A stretch of DNA of 64,000 nucleotides, taken from assembly GCA_036770645.1 (NCBI GenBank), contig DAIPIU010000004.1, positions 9,817 through 73,816 on the forward strand. Direction: 5' to 3'. The notes beneath the pieces were generated by a model. The model ran no database searches, had not been told where the DNA came from, and saw only the letters and a list, made by a program, of their open reading frames with translations. Below, piece after piece: positions 16,480-25,929 of the stretch; the first letter of the stretch is position 1, and each line of letters starts with the position of its first letter. Made by a program: the position numbers and the translations under genes. The DNA comes from Rubrimonas sp036770645 (lineage in GTDB: Bacteria > Pseudomonadota > Alphaproteobacteria > Rhodobacterales > Rhodobacteraceae).

Positions 16480-17556
16480 TCAGCCCTCGGGCGCGGGCGA
16501 CCACGCAGCCGCGTCGACGAGAACGGCCCTCGCGCCATCGGCGCGCGCCGCCTCGCCGCCCGCCGCCGCCAGCGGCACGGCGCCCGGCAGTGCGGCGATG
16601 ATCGAGGGCGCGGCGAGCACCTCCTTCGGCGCGGCCATCCGGCGCGCCGTCTCGGCGGCTTCCAGCGCCGGACCGAAGGCGTCCACCAGCCGCCCGTGAG
16701 GACCGAGCGTCGTGCGCAGCACCGCGCCGGCCCCGAGACCGATGCTGCACAGCCAGGGATGGCCGGCGTCCGCGTTGCGGCCGTCGAGATAGCGCATCAG
16801 GCGCACCGCAGCGCCCGCGACGGCGGCGGCGGCGGCGGCGGCCGGTTCGCCCCGCGCGCCGCCCGCCCCCGCGACGCAGACATACCGATCGCCCGGGGCG
16901 CGCACGCGCTCGAGCCCGAGCGCGCCCGCGATCCGGCCGAAGGCGGCGTAGAGCGCGTCGATCTCGGCGGAGAGCGCGGCGGGGTCGCCGTCCCGCATCC
17001 GGTCGTCCAGGCCGTCGAGCGAGAGGGAGAGAGCCGCGCCCGGGCCAAGACGCCGCGCGAGGGCCAGACCGGGCTCGCGCACCTGCGCCGCGTCGATCAC
17101 GTCGCGCGGCGCAAGGTCGACCAGAACGGCCTCGATCCGCTCGCGCTGGCGCTGGTGCTCGCGGGCGGTGCGCTCGACAAGCCCGGCATAGCTCTCGATC
17201 ATCAGTTCCAGCTCGCGCATCCGCGAGATGTTCTGGCACTCCAGCACGATCAGCGCGCCGCTCCCTTCGCCGACGGTGCGGAAGACCAGCGCCATCACCA
17301 GCGTCCGCCGCTTGCGGCGCACGCGCTGCTCGGTGGCGAAGCGCCCCGCCTGCGCAAGCCCCGCGCGCAGCGCGGCGAGGTCGAGGCGCGGCAGGGCCTC
17401 GGCCAGCGACGCCGCGTCGGGCGCGTCGTCGAACCAGCCGTCGAACACGTCGTTGCGGAACCGGAACGCCAGCGTCTCGACGTCCAGCAGCGCGACGCCG
17501 ACGCCGATGGCGCGCAGAAGCTGCTCGTTGATCACGCCGATCGCGGCGGCGGTCAT
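16480..17556 (-). CDS. PAS-like/degenerate class III nucleotide cyclase-like protein
   Basis: A 358-residue cytoplasmic protein. Residues ~10-125 look like a PAS-type sensor (VGVALLDVETLAFRFRND, later ALIVLECQNISRMRELE). A coiled-coil linker (LELMIESYAGLVERTAREHQ) leads to a C-terminal half laid out like an adenylate/guanylate cyclase homology domain. The first metal-binding motif (usually FADIVGFT) is replaced by SLSLDGLDD. The second Asp survives in APGDRYVCVAG. Catalysis is therefore doubtful, and it may be a sensor or binding domain. Its ATG overlaps the stop of a truncated globin by four bases, so heme-based gas sensing in trans is a reasonable inference. Confidence 0.6.
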   Translation of the reverse strand: MTAAAIGVINEQLLRAIGVGVALLDVETLAFRFRNDVFDGWFDDAPDAASLAEALPRLDLAALRAGLAQAGRFATEQRVRRKRRTLVMALVFRTVGEGSGALIVLECQNISRMRELELMIESYAGLVERTAREHQRQRERIEAVLVDLAPRDVIDAAQVREPGLALARRLGPGAALSLSLDGLDDRMRDGDPAALSAEIDALYAAFGRIAGALGLERVRAPGDRYVCVAGAGGARGEPAAAAAAAVAGAAVRLMRYLDGRNADAGHPWLCSIGLGAGAVLRTTLGPHGRLVDAFGPALEAAETARRMAAPKEVLAAPSIIAALPGAVPLAAAGGEAARADGARAVLVDAAAWSPAPEG

Positions 17557-17912
17557 GCGACCACCAGCCCGCGCCGCGCGTCGATCGCGCGCACGACGCT
17601 CGCCACGTCGTCCTCGTCGAAACCGTGATCGCGCAGGGCCTTCGCGAACAGGCGCGTCATCTCGTCGAAGTCGGCGTCGCTGAGCCGCAGGTGGCGATGC
17701 GCGGCGCGCAGCCGTTCCTCGTCGTAGTCCAGCGGACCGCCGAGAAGGCCCGCGACGAACTGGGTCTGGTGGTCGATCACCCGGCGCATGTCCACCGCCG
17801 CGAAGTGATCGCCGACCGTGTCGCTGTCGAGGACCGCCTCGTAGAATGCGATGATCACGCCGCTGACCCGGGGGAATCCGCCATACTTCTCGAAAAGGCT
17901 TGGCTGGTTCAT
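17553..17912 (-). CDS. Truncated hemoglobin (group I-like)
   Basis: A 119-residue 2-on-2 globin: SLFEKYGGFPRVSGVIIAFY at the N-terminus, HQTQFVAGLLGGPLDYDEER in the middle, and the proximal-His region RAAHRHLRLSDADFDEM. Such globins bind O2/NO. The ATG at 17910-17912 lies in a short region shared with a divergent histidine kinase gene, and the gene overlaps the cyclase-like gene (ATGA), which suggests a functional pair. Confidence 0.9.
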   Translation of the reverse strand: MNQPSLFEKYGGFPRVSGVIIAFYEAVLDSDTVGDHFAAVDMRRVIDHQTQFVAGLLGGPLDYDEERLRAAHRHLRLSDADFDEMTRLFAKALRDHGFDEDDVASVVRAIDARRGLVVA

Positions 17913-18039
17913 GGTCGCTCCGGGACCCGCGCCGCTGGCCCCGATCATGAGGTCTCGGCGCCCGATTGCAAAGCGCCGCCTCGATGTCGCGGGGCGGAAG
18001 GCGCGGGGCCGCGGTTCGGTCCATGATGAGGGCGCGATC

Positions 18040-19860
18040 TTGGCGGCAGTGGAGGACCAGGCGGAAGCCCTTGGCGCGGTGCTCGATGCGCTGCCCGACG
18101 GCCTCGCGTTCTTCGACTCCGCCCGCAGGCTGATCGCCTGCAACGCCCCCCTGCGCCGCGCCCACGAGGCGACGGCGCCGCTGCTGCGCGCCGGCCTGGC
18201 CTGGGCGGACTTCATCGGCCATGCGGGACGGGGACCGTCCGGCGCGGGCCTCGCACGCGCGGCGGCCGCCTTCGACGCCGCGCCCGGGAGCCCGGTCGCC
18301 GTCGAGGTCCCGCGGCCGGGCGAGCGCCGGGTCCGCGTGGCGCTCCGACCCGACGCACGCGGCGGGTTCGCGCTGGTCGAGACCGACATGACCGCCGCGC
18401 GCATCGCCGAAGACCTGCGCGCCGAGGCCGAGGACATGCTGCGCCAGGTTCTGGACGCCTGCGCGCCGAGCATCGCGCTGGCCCGCCTGGCCGATGGCGG
18501 CGTGGTCTACCGCACGCCGGCATGGGCCGCGATGTTCGGACCGGTGGCGCATGACGGCGCGATCCATCCCGAGGCCGGCGGCCGCGCCGACCTGCTGGCC
18601 GCGCTGCTGCCGACGGGAAGGATCGACGCGCTGGAGATCAACCTGCGCGACGGTTCGGGCCGGACCTTTCCTGCGCAGGTGTCGGCGCAGGTGATCGAGC
18701 ACGGCGGAGAGGACGCGGTCGTGTCGTCCTATGTCGACCTGACGCCGCTGAAGGCGCAGCAGGCGCATGTGCGCCGCCTGAATCAGCGGCTGTTCGACGC
18801 CATCGCGGCGCTGGACCAGGGCTTCGCGCTGTTCGACGCCGACCATGCGCTGGTCGTCTGCAACGCGCGGTATCGCGCGGCGAACGCGGCGCTGGCCGAC
18901 ATCGCGGTGCCCGGCGCGGCCAACACGGCGATCGTGGCGGCGGCCGGCGCGCGGGGCGCCGAGCCTCTGGCGGCGGGCTGGCCGGGGGCCGGGCGCGAAC
19001 CGGTGGACGCGCGCTACGATTTCGCGCTGCCCGACGGGCGCTCCTTCGCCGCCTCGCGCCGCGCCACCAGCGATGGCGGCTTCGTGCTGGCGTGGCGCGA
19101 CGTGACGGAGGCCCGGGCGGCGGCGCGCGAACTCGCCCGGCGGCGCGAGCAGGCGCACGAGGCCGAGAAGGTCGCGGCGCTGGCGGCGCTGCTGGCCGAT
19201 GTCGCCCATGACCTCAACAACCCGCTGCTGGTGGTGACCGGGCAGGCGCTGATGCTGCGCGACGAGACACTGCCGACCGAGGCCCGGCGCCGCGTCGAGA
19301 GGATCGCCACATCCGCCGAGCGCTGCGCCCGCATCGTGCGCGCCTTCGTGGCCATCGCGCGCCAGCGTCCGCCGGCGCTGGCGCCCGTCGCCGCGGCCGA
19401 GGCGCTGGAGACCGCGCTCGACGTCGCGGGCGAGGCGCTGGCCGAGGCCGGCGCGACGGCGACGCTGCGGCTGGCGGCCGGATTGCCGCCGATGCTGGCG
19501 GACGCCTAGCAGATCGTGCGGGTGGTCGCCGACCTGCTGACCCATGCGGCGCGGACCGGGGCGGCGGGCGGCATGCGGGTCGCCATCGCGATCGACGCCG
19601 CGCCGGACCGCGACGGCGCCCATGTCGTCCTGCGCCTGTCCGACGACGGCCCGACCGCGACGCCCGAGCAGCGCGCCGCGCTGTTCGATCCGTTGCGGGC
19701 GGTGCGGACCGCGGCGGGGGGCGGGGTCGGGATCGCGCTGTGCCGGCAGATCGTGCTGGCTCATGGCGGGACCCTGGCGGCGCTGGAGCGGCCCGGCGGC
19801 GGCTCGGTCTACGCGCTGACGCTGCCGGCGGCGCGGGACGCCGACGGGACGGCCGCGTGA
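18040..19860 (+). pseudogene. PAS sensor histidine kinase interrupted by an in-frame TAG
   Basis: A cytoplasmic multi-PAS kinase that pairs with the next gene, an OmpR-type regulator. From a likely TTG at 18040 (GAGGG seven bases upstream; ATG 17947 is an alternative) there are three PAS-like segments. The HisKA box follows (ADVAHDLNNPL, His at codon 390 from this start), then the HATPase. The frame stops at TAG 19507-19509, exactly where the N-box begins (LADA-stop-QIVRVVADLL). It continues open in the same frame to TGA 19858-19860 with GIALCRQIVLAHGG. One base change explains it. The product would lack the ATP lid, so it is a recent pseudogene, a sequencing error or a suppressed stop. Confidence 0.8.
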
Positions 19861-20633
19861 CCGCGCCGCCCGCGCGCATCCGCATCGCGGTCTGCGACGA
19901 CGAGCACGACGTGCGCGAGACCGTCGCGGAGTATCTGGCGCGCCGCGGCTTCGACGTGCTGCAGGCCGAAGACGGCGCCGCGCTCGAGCGGCTGATGGCG
20001 GGCGAGGAGGGGGCGGAGCGGCGCATCGAGGCCGTGCTGCTCGACATCGCGATGCCCGGCGACGACGGGCTTACCGTGCTCCGCCGCCTGCGGGCCGGGC
20101 CGCCGGTCGCGGTGATCATGCTGACCGCGCATGGCGACGTGGTGGACCGGATCGTGGGGCTGGAGCTCGGGGCCGACGATTACCTCGTGAAGCCGGTGGA
20201 CCTGCGCGAGCTGGACGCGCGCATCCGCGCGGTCCTGCGCCGCCATGACGGGGCGCGGGGGGCCGTCCGGCCCCCGACGGGCCGATCCGCGCCCGGCCGA
20301 TCCCTTCCCGGCCCGCCGCAGGTGCGTCGGCTGCTTTTCGACGGGCTGACGCTGGACCTCGAGGCCGCCACGCTGACCGGGCGCGACGGGGCGGCGGTCG
20401 CGCTGACGGCGATGGAGTTCCGCCTGCTGCAGGTGTTCGCCGAACGGCCGGGCCGGGTGCTGAACCGCGACCAGCTGCTGGAGCTGGCCCATGACCGGGA
20501 CTGGGATCCGTTCGACCGGAGCATCGACATCCGCATCTCGCGCCTTCGCCGCAAGATCGAGCGCAACCCGGCGCGCCCCGCTCTGCTGCGCACCGTCAGG
20601 GGCGTCGGCTACGTGTTCGGGTCGGAACGCTAG
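19857..20633 (+). CDS. OmpR-family response regulator
   Basis: A 258-residue regulator with a receiver domain (acidic pocket CDDEHD, phospho-Asp D63 in LLDIAMPGDDG, KPVD lysine motif) and a C-terminal winged helix (LTAMEFRLLQVFAERPGRVL, DRSIDIRISRLRRKIE, TVRGVGYVF). A Pro/Arg-rich linker of about 25 residues separates them. The GTG start overlaps the kinase's final TGA, so kinase and regulator form one operon. Targets are not evident. Confidence 0.93.
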   Translation: MTAPPARIRIAVCDDEHDVRETVAEYLARRGFDVLQAEDGAALERLMAGEEGAERRIEAVLLDIAMPGDDGLTVLRRLRAGPPVAVIMLTAHGDVVDRIVGLELGADDYLVKPVDLRELDARIRAVLRRHDGARGAVRPPTGRSAPGRSLPGPPQVRRLLFDGLTLDLEAATLTGRDGAAVALTAMEFRLLQVFAERPGRVLNRDQLLELAHDRDWDPFDRSIDIRISRLRRKIERNPARPALLRTVRGVGYVFGSER

Positions 20634-21036
20634 GGCGGCGATCCTTCGCGCCGGATCGGGGCAGGCGCGCCGAGGATGCGCGGTCACGCGGTCGGGACCG
20701 TTGAGATCGCTGGCGTTTTCTTGAAGCTTTTTCTTGCCGGAGCTGACTCCGGACGGCCGGTCGAACCCGCATGACCGGTCGGCGCTCTCGTGCGCGCGGC
20801 CGCAGCCGCATCTCTGCTTGCCGCCGACGGCGCGCTGACGCAGTATTGACGCAGATTTCACGCGTGATGCCGGCCGCAATTGCGAAGCGCCTTTTTGAAA
20901 CAATTGAAACATGGAACTCATTTCCTGAAATACGACTGAAAAGCGCGTCCTCCACAAGGTGCCCATCGACCCCGGGGCGTCGGGCCCCGCAGCAGCCCAT
21001 CCGGCTGCGTGGCGATTGATGTTGTGGAGAAGTGAC
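20634..21036. other. Intergenic region upstream of the RTX gene
   Basis: No gene seen. The region is less GC-rich than its surroundings, especially 20700-20760 and 20870-20950 (TTTTTGAAACAATTGAAACATGG). A perfect inverted repeat CCGGAG-CTGA-CTCCGG lies at 20737-20752, with a T-rich stretch before rather than after it, so it is not an obvious terminator. Promoter(s) for the RTX gene probably lie at 20870-21030. Confidence 0.5.
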
Positions 21037-22683
21037 ATGCCAACCATCAATGGAACCAACGGCAACGATGTGCTGTTCGATCAGGCGATGGGCACGACCG
21101 TTCTGGCGGGGGCGGGGAACGACACCATCCACGCCCATGCCAACGACGTGACGCTGGTGCCCCAGCCGGGCGGCGGCGTCCTGCCGGTGTACCAGCAGGA
21201 CGTCTTCAACGGCGGCGCCGGAGGCGACACCGTCGTCTATCTCGCCAGCGGCGCGGGTGTCGAAGCCGATCTCGCGGCCGGCGTGGCGGTCCGTTCGGCG
21301 GGGGGCGTCGGCTTCGCGCCCGACCTGCTGATCAGCATCGAGCACCTGGTCGGCAGCAACCATGCCGACACGCTGCGCGGCAACGGCGCCGCCAACGTCC
21401 TGAACGGCGCACAAGGGAACGACCGGCTGCATGGCGAGGGCGGCAACGACAGCCTCTACGGCGGCCATGGCAACGACATGATGTGGGGCGGGAAAGGCGC
21501 CGACCTCATCATGGGCGGCGCCGGAAACGACTTCGCCTTCGGCAACGACGGAAAGGATCTCATCTACGGCGACGCCGGCAACGACTACCTGTCCGGCGGC
21601 AACGGCGACGACACGATCGACGGCGGCAGCGGCAACGACACCATTCTCGGCGGGAACGGCAACGACAGCATCACCGGCGGGGCGGGCGACGACCGGATCG
21701 ACGCCGGTCAGGGCAACGACACCGTTGACGGCGGCGCGGGAGTCGACACTATCGTGTTCGCCTCTGCCCAGAAGGTCACGGTCGCCCTGTTCCAGGGCTT
21801 TTCCTCCGGGCCGACCGGCGAGAAGGCCATCGCGAACATCGAGAACGTCGTGACGGGATCCGGCGACGACTACGTGGCCGGCACCCACGGCGACAATCGC
21901 CTCGAGACCGGCAGCGGCGCCGACATCGTCTATGCGCTCGGCGGCGACGACACGGTGCTCGCCGGGGACGGCGACGACGTCGTCGATGGCGGCAATGGCG
22001 ACGACTATGTCCGCGGCGGGAACGGTCGCGACGAGATCCTCGGCGCGGGCGGCAACGACTCGCTCTACGGCGATGCCGGAAACGACACGCTGTCGGGAGG
22101 GAGCGGCAACGACGTGATGAACGGCGGATCGGGCAACGATGTCGTCGACGGCGGCAGCGGCAACGACACCCTCTTCGGTGGCTCCGGGAACGACCAGCTG
22201 GTCGGCGACGCCGGCAATGACTTCCTGTCCGGCGACACGGGCAACGACTGGCTTCGCGGCGGCGGCGGGAACGACACGCTGAACGGCGGCAGCGGCCACG
22301 ACTGGATCGACGGCGGCACCGGCTTCAACACCATCGCGACCGGCGCCGGCAAGGACGTGATCGGCTACTCGGCCGGCCAGCTCGGCTACAACACCGTGAC
22401 CGACTTCAGCGTGGCGAACGACCGGTTCGACTTCGGGCCGGGCCTGCTGGCGGGCGGTCCCGGCGTCGACCTCGACGACGTGCTCTACGCGCAGGCGTCC
22501 TTCGCCGATCTGGCCGACAGCTTCCTCGTCGCGAACATCGCCGGCGAGGGCTGGCGCAGCGTCGCGCTGGTGCAGGGCGTCGGCGCCGCGACCCTGAACG
22601 GCATGATCGCGGACGGCAGCCTGCTGTTCGAGCCGTCGCTCAACCCCGGGGTCGGCGGCGGCGCCGACGATCTGTTCGGCTGA
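21037..22683 (+). CDS. RTX calcium-binding repeat protein
   Basis: A 548-residue acidic protein starting MPTINGTNGNDVLFDQAMG. Two blocks of glycine-rich nonapeptide repeats (GGxGNDxLx) cover about residues 120-235 and 305-430. They form Ca2+-binding beta-rolls, with a short non-repeat insert (TIVFASAQKVTVALFQGFSS) between. The C-terminal ~100 residues (FNTIATGAGKDVIGYS, VTDFSVANDRFDFGPG) look like the usual RTX tail that type I exporters recognise. There is no Sec signal peptide and no catalytic domain, so an adhesin, S-layer-like or matrix role is likely. No type I exporter genes are adjacent. GGAGAAG precedes the ATG. Confidence 0.9.
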   Translation: MPTINGTNGNDVLFDQAMGTTVLAGAGNDTIHAHANDVTLVPQPGGGVLPVYQQDVFNGGAGGDTVVYLASGAGVEADLAAGVAVRSAGGVGFAPDLLISIEHLVGSNHADTLRGNGAANVLNGAQGNDRLHGEGGNDSLYGGHGNDMMWGGKGADLIMGGAGNDFAFGNDGKDLIYGDAGNDYLSGGNGDDTIDGGSGNDTILGGNGNDSITGGAGDDRIDAGQGNDTVDGGAGVDTIVFASAQKVTVALFQGFSSGPTGEKAIANIENVVTGSGDDYVAGTHGDNRLETGSGADIVYALGGDDTVLAGDGDDVVDGGNGDDYVRGGNGRDEILGAGGNDSLYGDAGNDTLSGGSGNDVMNGGSGNDVVDGGSGNDTLFGGSGNDQLVGDAGNDFLSGDTGNDWLRGGGGNDTLNGGSGHDWIDGGTGFNTIATGAGKDVIGYSAGQLGYNTVTDFSVANDRFDFGPGLLAGGPGVDLDDVLYAQASFADLADSFLVANIAGEGWRSVALVQGVGAATLNGMIADGSLLFEPSLNPGVGGGADDLFG

Positions 22684-22784
22684 CCCCGCGGCGCGGCGGC
22701 CATGTCCGCCCCGCGCGCGGATCGACCTGCCGGGGCGGCGCGTCCGCCCCGGCCCCTTGCCAACCCCTGTCAGGAGGACGCGCC

Positions 22785-23222
22785 ATGGCGCTCGCCCCAT
22801 CCGATGTCGCGCGCCTGCGCGAAAGCTGCGCCGCGCTGGCCCGTGACCCTGCGCGCGCGGCGGCGTGCTTCCACCGCCATCTGTTCGCGCTTGCGCCCGC
22901 GGCGCGGCCGCTGTTCGGCGACGGCCTCGCCACGCACGGAGAGCGGCTGATCGCGGCGCTGGGCTTCGTGACCGACAATGCCGACGACTGGCGGCGCGTG
23001 GCGCCCGTGGTCGAGGCGCTGGCGGTGCGTCACCTGCGCTACGGCGCACGGTCCGAGCACTACCCTGTGGTCGGCGAGGCGCTGCTGTGCACGGTGGCGG
23101 AGATCGATCCCGACGGCCGGCGGCCCGAGACGCTGGCCGCCTGGCGCGCGGCCTACGCCGTGCTGTCGGCGCACATGATCGCGGCGTCCGAGGCCGCGCT
23201 CGCGCGCATGGCGGCCGAGTGA
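22785..23222 (+). CDS. Single-domain globin (Hmp/Vitreoscilla-type)
   Basis: A 145-residue 3-on-3 globin: CFHRHLFALAPAARPLFGDG (CD region), AVRHLRYGARSEHYPVVGEA (proximal His in RHLRYG, then the EHYPVVG signature of flavohemoglobin-type globins). No reductase domain follows. AGGAGGACGCGCC precedes the ATG. It is 88 bases upstream of and co-directional with a PAS hybrid kinase, so it may feed an O2/NO signal to it or simply share a promoter. Confidence 0.92.
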   Translation: MALAPSDVARLRESCAALARDPARAAACFHRHLFALAPAARPLFGDGLATHGERLIAALGFVTDNADDWRRVAPVVEALAVRHLRYGARSEHYPVVGEALLCTVAEIDPDGRRPETLAAWRAAYAVLSAHMIAASEAALARMAAE

Positions 23223-23310
23223 CGGCGGCATGGCAGCCGCGTCCGCATCCGCCGCGCCCGGAGCCTAGATTCCTCTGCGCATCGGTCGCCGCCTCTGCGA
23301 CACTGCGGCC

Positions 23311-25929
23311 ATGAGACCGCCGCCCGACATCGATCCCGCAGGCGTGCTCGCCGCGGTGCCCGTGCCCTGCTGGGCCTTCGACGCCGCGGGCGCGCTGCTG
23401 TGGGCCAATGCGGAGGCGGCGGCCGAATGCGGCGATGCCGCGCCGGGCGTCCCGCGCGACAGCCTGTTCCGCGCCGAAGACGCCGCATCGGCCGAGGCCG
23501 GCCGGACCCGGGCGCTGTCCGGCGAGGCGACCATGATCGAGGGGTGGGAGCGGCGGGCGGACGGCGCGCGCGCGCTCGTCCACAGGCGGCTGCAGCCGCT
23601 GCGCGGACCCGATGGCGGGGTGCGCGGCATCGTCGAGTGGGCGTCGGCGCCGCGGGAGGCGCTCGCCGGCGACGCGCAGGGGCTGACCGAGATCATCGAG
23701 ACGCTGCCCGTGGGCGTCGGCATCGAGACGCCCGACGGCGTGCTGAGCCACTGCAACAGCGCCTTCGCCAGCTATTACGGCGCGCCGCCGCGGGCGCTGA
23801 TCGGCCTGCCGTTCGTGCGGCGCATGGAGCTGATCTATCCGCGCATCGCCAGCGTCTACGGCCTGCCCGCGCAGGACGATCCGATGGCGCTGTTTCACGC
23901 CGTGCCGCAGAGCGATCCCGCGTCGCTGGCGCCGATCGAGGCCGAGATGCGCGACGGCCGGCACTATCTGCTCGAACGCGCCGCGACCCGCGACGGCGGC
24001 CGCATCGTGACGATGACCGACGTCTCGGCGCTGCGCGAGCGCGAGGATGCGGCCGAGGACGCGCGGCGGCTGCTCGAGGACGCGGTGGCGGCCAGCGTGG
24101 CGGGCTTCGCGATCCTCGACGCGCGAGGGCGGCTCTCGCTGTTCAACCGCGCCTTCGCGGAATGCCTCGGCATGCCGCGCCTGCGCCGCGGCGCGCCATG
24201 GCGGTCGATCCGCGCCGCCGCCGCCCGGCTCGGCGGGACGCCTGTGCGCGACGGCCCCGCGTTCGACCGGCTCGCGGCGGGCGAGCCCGGCGGCGAAGGC
24301 GAATTCGCGCTGTCCGACGGCCGGCGGCTGGCCGCGGCGGTGCACGCCGCGCATGGCGGCGGCGTCGTGGTGATCCTGCGCGACGTGACGGACATGCGCC
24401 GCGCCGAGGCGACCCTGTTCGACGCCTGGGAGCTGGCGCGCGACGTGCTGGAGGCCTGCCCCGCGCCGATCACCATGAGCCGCGCCGATGACGGCGAGAT
24501 CCTCTACGAGAACCCCGCGGCGCGCGCGCTGATGCGCTGCGACGCCATCGGCGACGGGCCGCGCCGCATCGCCTCGCGCTGGACCGACCCCGCGGACCCC
24601 GCCGAGTTCCGCCGCCTGCTCGCCCGCGACGGCCGCGTCGACGGGTTCGAGCGGCGCTTCCTGCGCGAGGACGGCGACGAGGTCTGGCTTGCCCTGTCCT
24701 CGACGCCCGCCACGCATCGCGGCGTCCCGGTGTTCGTGACGCGGATCGAGGACCTGACCGAGCGCCGCGCGCGCGAGGCGGAGCTGGCCCGCCAGCGCGA
24801 GATCGCGCACCAGGCCGAGAAGATCGGCGCGCTGGGCGAGGTGATGGCAGGCGTCAGCCACGAGCTGAACAACCCGCTGACCGTGCTGGTCGGCGAGGCC
24901 GCCATCCTGCGCAGCATGGCGCTGGACCCGGTCGTGGCGCGCCGCGCCGAACGGCTGTCGGACGCCGCCGACCGCTGCGCGCGGATCGTGCGCAGCTTCC
25001 TCGCGCTGGCGCGGCAATCGCCGGCGCCTCCGGTCCGGGTCGATCTCGACGATGTCGCGCGCACCGCCGTCGCCGCGGCGCTGCCCGATCTCCGCGCCGC
25101 CGATGCCGAGGTCGCGCTGTCGCTCGCCATGGGGGATGCGGCGGTCGCGGGCGACGCCGATCAGGTGCGGCAGCTCGTGGTCAACCTCGTCTCGAACGCC
25201 GCCCAGGCGCTCGCCGACTGGCCGCGGCCGCGCCGCGTCACGGTCTCGACCGCCGTCGACCGCGCCGCGGGCTATGCGCGCCTGACGGTCGCCGACACCG
25301 GCCCCGGCGTCGCGCCGCAGAACGCCGCGCGGATCTTCCAGCCGCTGTTCACCACGCGCAAGGGCCACGGCGCCGGGATCGGGCTCGCGCTGTGCCAGCG
25401 CATCGCCTCGGCGCATCGCGGACGGATCACGCTGGTCTCCGAACCCGGCTCCGGCGCGGTTTTCGCGGTCGATCTGCCGCTCGCGCCGGCGTCGCGTCCG
25501 GCCGCGCCCGCGCCCTCCGGACCCGCGCCCACCGGCGACGGGCTGCTCGTGCTGCTGGTCGACGACGACGCGGACGTCCGCGCCACGACGGCCGACCTGC
25601 TCGCGGCCGAGGGCTGCCGCGTCGTCGCGGCGGGGTCGGCGGCGGAGGCGCTGCGCCTCGCCGCCGAACGGCGCCCGGATGTCGTGATCAGCGACATGCG
25701 CATGCCCGATGTCGACGGTCTCGCCCTGCACGCCATGCTGTGCGCGGCGCATCCGGGGCTGTGCGGCCGGTTCGGCTTCATCACCGGCGACACGCTGGGC
25801 GCCGACGCCGGCGCCGCGGTCGGGCGGCTGGGCGCGCCCTGTCTGGAAAAGCCATTCCTGCCGGCGGATCTGCGGGCGCTGATCGCCAGGCTGGGCGTCG
25901 CCCGGCCCGTCGGGGCGTCCCCGCCATGA
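23311..25929 (+). CDS. PAS hybrid histidine kinase with C-terminal receiver
   Basis: An 872-residue soluble kinase. Four PAS-like segments fill residues ~10-495. The HisKA domain carries His517 in GVSHELNNPLTVL. The HATPase follows with QLVVNLVSNAAQAL (N-box), VADTGPGVAP (G1) and GHGAGIGLALCQRI (G2). A receiver domain lies at ~745-860 with phospho-Asp795 in ISDMRMPDVDG and the Lys in EKPF. No membrane segments are seen, so the signal is cytoplasmic, probably redox, gas or a small ligand. It is a paralogue of the interrupted kinase at 18040, and both lie beside a globin gene. Confidence 0.92.
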   Translation: MRPPPDIDPAGVLAAVPVPCWAFDAAGALLWANAEAAAECGDAAPGVPRDSLFRAEDAASAEAGRTRALSGEATMIEGWERRADGARALVHRRLQPLRGPDGGVRGIVEWASAPREALAGDAQGLTEIIETLPVGVGIETPDGVLSHCNSAFASYYGAPPRALIGLPFVRRMELIYPRIASVYGLPAQDDPMALFHAVPQSDPASLAPIEAEMRDGRHYLLERAATRDGGRIVTMTDVSALREREDAAEDARRLLEDAVAASVAGFAILDARGRLSLFNRAFAECLGMPRLRRGAPWRSIRAAAARLGGTPVRDGPAFDRLAAGEPGGEGEFALSDGRRLAAAVHAAHGGGVVVILRDVTDMRRAEATLFDAWELARDVLEACPAPITMSRADDGEILYENPAARALMRCDAIGDGPRRIASRWTDPADPAEFRRLLARDGRVDGFERRFLREDGDEVWLALSSTPATHRGVPVFVTRIEDLTERRAREAELARQREIAHQAEKIGALGEVMAGVSHELNNPLTVLVGEAAILRSMALDPVVARRAERLSDAADRCARIVRSFLALARQSPAPPVRVDLDDVARTAVAAALPDLRAADAEVALSLAMGDAAVAGDADQVRQLVVNLVSNAAQALADWPRPRRVTVSTAVDRAAGYARLTVADTGPGVAPQNAARIFQPLFTTRKGHGAGIGLALCQRIASAHRGRITLVSEPGSGAVFAVDLPLAPASRPAAPAPSGPAPTGDGLLVLLVDDDADVRATTADLLAAEGCRVVAAGSAAEALRLAAERRPDVVISDMRMPDVDGLALHAMLCAAHPGLCGRFGFITGDTLGADAGAAVGRLGAPCLEKPFLPADLRALIARLGVARPVGASPP

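Noticed and set aside
16197..16538. Minus-strand 113-codon frame downstream of the cyclase-like gene
   Set aside because: It overlaps the cyclase-like 3' end, is Arg/Ala-rich without motifs and has no ribosome site; treated as non-coding.
21400..22330. Regular DNA repeats that might suggest a CRISPR-like array
   Set aside because: They are in-frame nonapeptide-coding repeats of the RTX protein with no constant repeat/spacer pattern.
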